This document shows positions 41,656 through 45,961 of a stretch of DNA of 45,961 nucleotides, in pieces (position 1 is the first letter of the stretch; each line of letters starts with the position of its first letter). Made by a program: the position numbers and the translations under genes. The DNA comes from Gemmatimonadales bacterium. Lineage in GTDB: Bacteria > Gemmatimonadota > Gemmatimonadetes > Gemmatimonadales > GWC2-71-9. Under the pieces are notes generated by a model. That model did not search any database, had not been told where the DNA came from, and saw nothing but the letters and a program-made list of their open reading frames with translations. Where the stretch lies: positions 1 to 45,961 of the forward strand of contig JACDBX010000191.1 of NCBI GenBank assembly GCA_013694695.1. The letters are read 5' to 3'.

Positions 41656-43695
41656 TCACTCACGCGTATTACTTACCCCCAGCGCCACCAACAGGAATGC
41701 CTGGTCGGTCGCGATCTCCTTGAACCGTTCGTAGCGCCCCGATGCCCCGCCATGCCCCGCCCCCATGTTGGTGAGCAGCAGCAACGGCGCATCGTTGGTC
41801 CTGAGGCGCCTCAGCCGCGCCACATACTTCGCGGGTTCCCAGTACATCACCTGTGAATCGTTGATGGCGGTGCGCACCAGCATCGCTGGATACTCACCAG
41901 CGCGCAGGTTGCGGTACGGGTCGTACGCTTCCATCCACAGCCGCTCGGCGGGTACTGCCGGATTCCCCCACTCCTCGTACTCCCCCACGGTGAGCGGCAG
42001 CGTCGAGTCACTCATGGTGGTCACCACATCGACGAACGGCACGTGAGTCACCACTGCCGCGAAGAGGTCGGGCCTGAGATTGGTGACTGCACCCATCAGC
42101 AGTCCGCCGGCACTGCCACCCTCGATGGCGAGCCGCCCTGGTGCCACTCGCCCGGTGTCCTGGAGGTGGGCTGCGCAGGCGATGAAATCGGTGAAGGTGT
42201 TCATCTTGTGCTGCATCCGGCCGGCGTCGTGCCACGCCTTGCCGAGGTCTCCCCCGCCCCGGATGTGTGCCACGCCGAACACGATGCCGCGGTCGAGCAG
42301 TGACACCCGTGACGACGAGAACGACACCGAGTACGGATAGCCGTACGCGCCATACGCGGTAAGCAGCCCCGGCGCGGTGCCGTCCGCCGGTACGTCGAAG
42401 CGTCGGACCAGCGAGATCGGAATCCGGGTGCCATCGGCAGCGGTCGCGTGGGTGCGCTCGGTGACGTACTGCGTCGGGTTGTACCCGCCCAGGACTTCCT
42501 CCTGCTTGAGCAGCGTCAGCGTCCGGCCGTCTAAGTCATAGTCGTAGATGGATGTGGGCGTCACGAACGATTCGTAACCAATGCGGATGCTCGTAGCGTC
42601 CCATTCGGGGTTCGCGTGCATCCCGACGTCGTAGCTGGCCTCCGGGAACGCTACCCGATGCTGCTCCCCACTCTCCAACTGGTGCACATGAAGTTGCGGG
42701 ATCCCATCGATCCGCTCGCTCAGCACAATATGACCCGCGAAGGCATCGATGTCCTCGATCATCACCGCGTCGTCGTGCGCTACGATCTCTTCCAGCGTAT
42801 CACTCGGCCCTTCCACCGGCATGCGCGCTATCCGGAAGTTGCGCCCCGTGTCGTTGATCCTCACCAGGAAGTGCCGGCTGTGGTGCTCGATGTCGTACTC
42901 GATCTCGCTCCGACGGGGCATCAGCGTGCGCCAGAGCCCACGGGGGGCGGATGCCCGGAGCACCCGGCATTCGCTGGTGGTGTGACTGCCGATGGTGAGG
43001 ACCAGCCACTCGCGGCTGCGGGTGCGTCGCACGCTGAGCGAAAATGCCTCATCGTCCTCGTGCAGCACCAGCTCCGGCTCGCCACCGATCGCCTGGCGCC
43101 AGAGCGTGTCCCCTCGCTTGGTGACCGGATCTTCGGTCACGTACAGCAATGTCCTGCTGTCATCCACCCACGCCACGCTGGTCACCCGTTCCGCCACCAG
43201 ACGCTCACGCTCGCCCGTGGTGAGGTTTCGGACCATCAACCGATACTGCCGGAACCCGGTGTCGTCGGTGGAGTAGGCGAGCAGCGCATCGTCGTCGCTC
43301 ACGGCGAAGGCGCCGAGGGCCATGAACGAATGGCCATCCGCCATCGCGTTCAGGTCGAGCAGCACTTCCTCCGTGCTGCCTTCCGCCCTGCGGCGGCGCG
43401 CGTGCACGGGGTACTGCATCCCCTTCTCGAAACGGCGATAGTACTCGTAGCCGCGCAATGGCACCGGCACCGAGACATCTGTTTCCCGGATCCGGGCCAC
43501 CATCTCCTCGAAGAGCTGTTGCCGAAGCGGGGCCGTCGGTGCCAGCACCGCATCGGCGTGCGCATTCTCGGCTTCGAGGTAGAGGATGGTGTCGCGATCG
43601 GCGCGGTCGCGGAGCCAGGCGTACTCGTCGGGAGCGGCGGGATCGTCCCGCGGGGTCGCGACGGGTGCTGTGGATGGAGCGAAGAGACCGTTCAT
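41656..43695 (-). CDS. Oligopeptidase B (S9A prolyl oligopeptidase family)
   Basis: MNGLFAPSTAPVATPRDDPAAPDEYAWLRDR; TAYGAYGYPYSVSFSSSRVSLLDRGIVFGVAHIRGGGDLGKAWHDAG, AIEGGSAGGLLMGAVTNLRPDLFAAVV, C-terminal MGAGHGGASGRYERFKE. Confidence 0.94.
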   Translation of the reverse strand: MNGLFAPSTAPVATPRDDPAAPDEYAWLRDRADRDTILYLEAENAHADAVLAPTAPLRQQLFEEMVARIRETDVSVPVPLRGYEYYRRFEKGMQYPVHARRRRAEGSTEEVLLDLNAMADGHSFMALGAFAVSDDDALLAYSTDDTGFRQYRLMVRNLTTGERERLVAERVTSVAWVDDSRTLLYVTEDPVTKRGDTLWRQAIGGEPELVLHEDDEAFSLSVRRTRSREWLVLTIGSHTTSECRVLRASAPRGLWRTLMPRRSEIEYDIEHHSRHFLVRINDTGRNFRIARMPVEGPSDTLEEIVAHDDAVMIEDIDAFAGHIVLSERIDGIPQLHVHQLESGEQHRVAFPEASYDVGMHANPEWDATSIRIGYESFVTPTSIYDYDLDGRTLTLLKQEEVLGGYNPTQYVTERTHATAADGTRIPISLVRRFDVPADGTAPGLLTAYGAYGYPYSVSFSSSRVSLLDRGIVFGVAHIRGGGDLGKAWHDAGRMQHKMNTFTDFIACAAHLQDTGRVAPGRLAIEGGSAGGLLMGAVTNLRPDLFAAVVTHVPFVDVVTTMSDSTLPLTVGEYEEWGNPAVPAERLWMEAYDPYRNLRAGEYPAMLVRTAINDSQVMYWEPAKYVARLRRLRTNDAPLLLLTNMGAGHGGASGRYERFKEIATDQAFLLVALGVSNTRE

Positions 43696-43778
43696 CGCGG
43701 AAAGATATGCCGACCGGTGCGCGGTGCATGACCGCAATGCATCAAGCCCCGCTGCCTGGGGGCAACGAGGCCTGATGA

Positions 43779-44146
43779 TGGAGGCGCAGGGAATCGAACC
43801 CTGGTCCGAACCAACTTCCGGGACCGCTTCTACGTGCGTAGGCTCTGCTTCACACTTGGCGTCGGGCCGGCGCAGTGCCAGCCTTCCCGACGTTGACCTC
43901 CTGTGTAACACACTTCCGATGTCGGAGGACCATCGGTCGCTAGTCCGGATTGATGATTCCCAAGCCGACGCCCCGGACGGGCTTCGGACCCAGGAGGTGC
44001 ATGAAGCGAACTCCTAGGAGCTCAGCTTACGCAGCCATCGCCAGATCAGTGTTGGCAATTGTGTTTTTTCCGAGTGGTTTTATCAGGACCTCGGACCTGA
44101 GCACGCGACGATGCCTTCTATCAATCCGTCGAAGCCGATCGCCCCC
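43779..44146 (-). ncRNA. ssrA: Transfer-messenger RNA (tmRNA, ssrA)
   Basis: 5' GGGGGCG(AUCGGCUUCGACGG) pairs with 3' CGCCUCC-A including a G3-U pair; T-arm CAGGG-TTCGATT-CCCTG; tag ORF GCC AAC ACT GAT CTG GCG ATG GCT GCG TAA at 44056-44027 (ANTDLAMAA). 3' CCA not genomically encoded. About 368 nt. Confidence 0.96.
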
Positions 44147-44154
44147 GTATCCTC

Positions 44155-44160
44155 AATATA
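44155..44160 (-). promoter_or_regulatory. Candidate -10 element of the tmRNA promoter
   Basis: Minus-strand TATATT 8 nt before the inferred tmRNA 5' end; no convincing -35. Confidence 0.45.
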
Positions 44161-44188
44161 GCAGCGCCACCCCCCGGCGCCATCCCGC

Positions 44189-45112
44189 CTACTCAGGCCG
44201 TGTGGCCGTCCCTCGGAGCCACCCTCTCCAGCGGAACCACGCGAGGATCCCCGCGGCCACGATGAACATCAGGAGCAGAACGGCCGGGTAGCCGTTGGGG
44301 TTCCGGAGCTCGGGCATGAACTCGAAGTTCATCCCGTAGACCCCGACGATGAAGGTGAGAGGGAGGAAGATCGCCGAGAGGGCGGTCAGGATCCGCATCA
44401 CGTCGTTGGTCTTGTGGGCGCCCACGGCGAGATGGACCTGCAGCAGGAGGTTCACCTCTTCCAAAAGCTGGTCGGCCCAGAAGAGGTAGGCGTCCACCGA
44501 CTCCCGCACGTCCTGATAGAGCGCCGACGGCGGGCCCGTGGCCGGCATCAGCTTCTGCACCACGTTGGCGGTCTGCCAGAGGATGCGCCTGGTGAGCGAA
44601 ACCCGTCGCTTGAGGTTGTATGCCTCCTTGAGCGACGGAGCTGCGGCCCCTTCATCGAAGAGCGATCCCTCGAATGCGTCAAGCGTCGTCTCGGCCTCGC
44701 CGAGCGGCTGCTCGAAGGAGGCCAGAGTGGCATTGGTCAGCGCGGCGAGCAGCGCGGGCTCCGTGTACGGGACCCCGCTGGACGCGAGTCGCTCCTGCAC
44801 CCGCGTCACCTCAGCCAGCTCGACCCGGTGAACCGTGAGTACGAAATCGTCGCGAAAGAATATGGCGACCTTGCGGGTGAGCTCCTGGATGCTCGACGCG
44901 GCGTCGTGCGCCGTCAAGTCGTGAACCCGGAGAATCACGAAGGTTGCATCGCCGAGTCGTTCGTACTTGGGGAGGTGATCCGGCTCAAGGCAGTCCTCGA
45001 CCACGGTCGCCGGAAAGTTGTGCTCGGCGGCCAGCTTCTGCAGTTCCTCGAGGGTCGGCTGGACGACGTCGATCCAGGTGAGCGGCGGGCCCTCGACGAT
45101 CCGCCGTTCCAT
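44189..45112 (-). CDS. corA: CorA-family magnesium/cobalt transporter
   Basis: MERRIVEGPPLTWIDVVQPTLEELQKLAAEHNFPATVVEDCLEPDHLPKYE; C-terminal TALSAIFLPLTFIVGVYGMNFEFMPEL (GMN motif) and a second TM. Confidence 0.95.
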   Translation of the reverse strand: MERRIVEGPPLTWIDVVQPTLEELQKLAAEHNFPATVVEDCLEPDHLPKYERLGDATFVILRVHDLTAHDAASSIQELTRKVAIFFRDDFVLTVHRVELAEVTRVQERLASSGVPYTEPALLAALTNATLASFEQPLGEAETTLDAFEGSLFDEGAAAPSLKEAYNLKRRVSLTRRILWQTANVVQKLMPATGPPSALYQDVRESVDAYLFWADQLLEEVNLLLQVHLAVGAHKTNDVMRILTALSAIFLPLTFIVGVYGMNFEFMPELRNPNGYPAVLLLMFIVAAGILAWFRWRGWLRGTATRPE

Positions 45113-45149
45113 CAGGCGCGGTGGCTCGCTGGAGTCAGCGCGGGGGGCG

Positions 45150-45961
45150 TCATGCCGCGCCCGCCATGGCTGTCGAAACCAGGTAGTCGGCGAAGATTCG
45201 TTCCGCGTCGGCCATGCGTTCCACCTGGAAGAGCTTCTCGCGGAGCGTGGTCGCGCCGTGCAGACCCCTGGTGTACCAACCGAAATGCTTCCGGAACTCG
45301 ACCATCGTGCTGCGCGTGTCGCCCTGCAGCTCGAGCGCGAGGCGTGCGTGCTCGAGCGCGACGGCGAACTTGTCCGCCGGATCTGGCGCCGACGGGCGCT
45401 CCTCGCCATCGAGCAGCGCGCGGGCGTCGCGGAATAACCACGGGTTGCCGAACGAGCCCCGGCCGATCATCACGCCGGCACAGTTGGTGTGTTCCTTCAT
45501 CCGGATCACATCCTCAGGTGTGTTGAGGTCGCCATTGCCGATCACCGGCACGTCGAGCGCCTCTACGACCATCGCGATGTCGTCCCAGTTGGCCTTTCCC
45601 GTGAACATCTGGGTGCGCGTCCGGGCGTGCAGCGTGAACGCCTTGGCGCCGGCGTCCTGCATCCGCAGCGCAATCCCGACCGGGTCACGTGACGTTTCCG
45701 ACCATCCGCTGCGCGTCTTCACCGTGACCGGCAGGTGGGTGGCGGCGACGCATCCGGCGATGATTCGGTCGACCAGGTCGAGGTCGCGCAGGCAACCCGA
45801 CCCGCCGTTGCGCTGCACCACCTTCTTCACCGGGCAGCCGAAGTTGATGTCGATGAAGTCGGGGGCGTAGTGCTCTGTCACCAGTGCCGCTGCCTCAGCC
45901 ATGGCGTCGACCTGCGCGCCATAGATCTGGATCCCGATGGGGCGCTCGACTTCATCGAACT
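45150..45961 (-). CDS. tRNA-dihydrouridine synthase (DusB-like), 5' end truncated by window edge
   Basis: FIDINFGCPVKKVVQRNGGSGCLRDLDLVDRII, VKTRSGW, AFTLHARTRTQMFTGKANWDDIA, VIGNGDLNTPEDV, GVMIGRGSFGNPWLF. Confidence 0.95.
   Translation of the reverse strand, partial: FDEVERPIGIQIYGAQVDAMAEAAALVTEHYAPDFIDINFGCPVKKVVQRNGGSGCLRDLDLVDRIIAGCVAATHLPVTVKTRSGWSETSRDPVGIALRMQDAGAKAFTLHARTRTQMFTGKANWDDIAMVVEALDVPVIGNGDLNTPEDVIRMKEHTNCAGVMIGRGSFGNPWLFRDARALLDGEERPSAPDPADKFAVALEHARLALELQGDTRSTMVEFRKHFGWYTRGLHGATTLREKLFQVERMADAERIFADYLVSTAMAGAA

Noticed and set aside
43779-43840. Apparent tRNA 3' half (T-arm and acceptor-like sequence)
   Set aside because: It is the 3' tRNA-like domain of tmRNA; the 5' partner strand lies at 44146 and the tag ORF is between.

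Overview
This is a gene-dense, high-GC bacterial chromosomal segment. The gene content and style suggest Gemmatimonadota, but I could not verify this. It is mostly core metabolism in four long, nearly gap-free gene runs. (1) Minus strand, 7497->1: aspS, phoH, ybeY, two tandem CNNM/CorC-like genes, mgtE, meaB. (2) Minus strand, 22462->12111: trpC-trpF-trpB-[HEAT-repeat protein]-[HD-GYP protein]-trpA-folK-panB-panC-panD-yqeK-LytR_C-hypothetical. (3) lexA (+) lies between trpC and trpD. (4) Plus strand, 24281->39179: truA, htrA, purB, purC, psd, pssA, purS, purQ, purL, purF, ppdK, purE, purK. The remainder holds rlmN, an alpha/beta hydrolase, a hydroxyacid dehydrogenase/glycerate kinase pair, a two-gene lipoprotein locus (putative zinc protease plus beta-propeller protein), oligopeptidase B, a complete tmRNA, corA and a partial dus gene. 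No CRISPR, transposon, rRNA or standard tRNA was seen. The best candidates for something undescribed are: (a) a HEAT-repeat/HD-GYP pair inserted between trpB and trpA whose proteins appear to share a homologous N-terminal domain; (b) a G9 homopolymer at the 5' end of the lipoprotein protease gene that puts the only well-placed ATG one base out of frame, suggesting a phase-variable switch or an assembly indel; (c) a perfect 16-bp palindrome between trpD and truA; (d) a repeat/hairpin element in the lexA-trpC intergenic region that may be a LexA operator. All calls rest on reading translations and motifs by eye; no searches were run.
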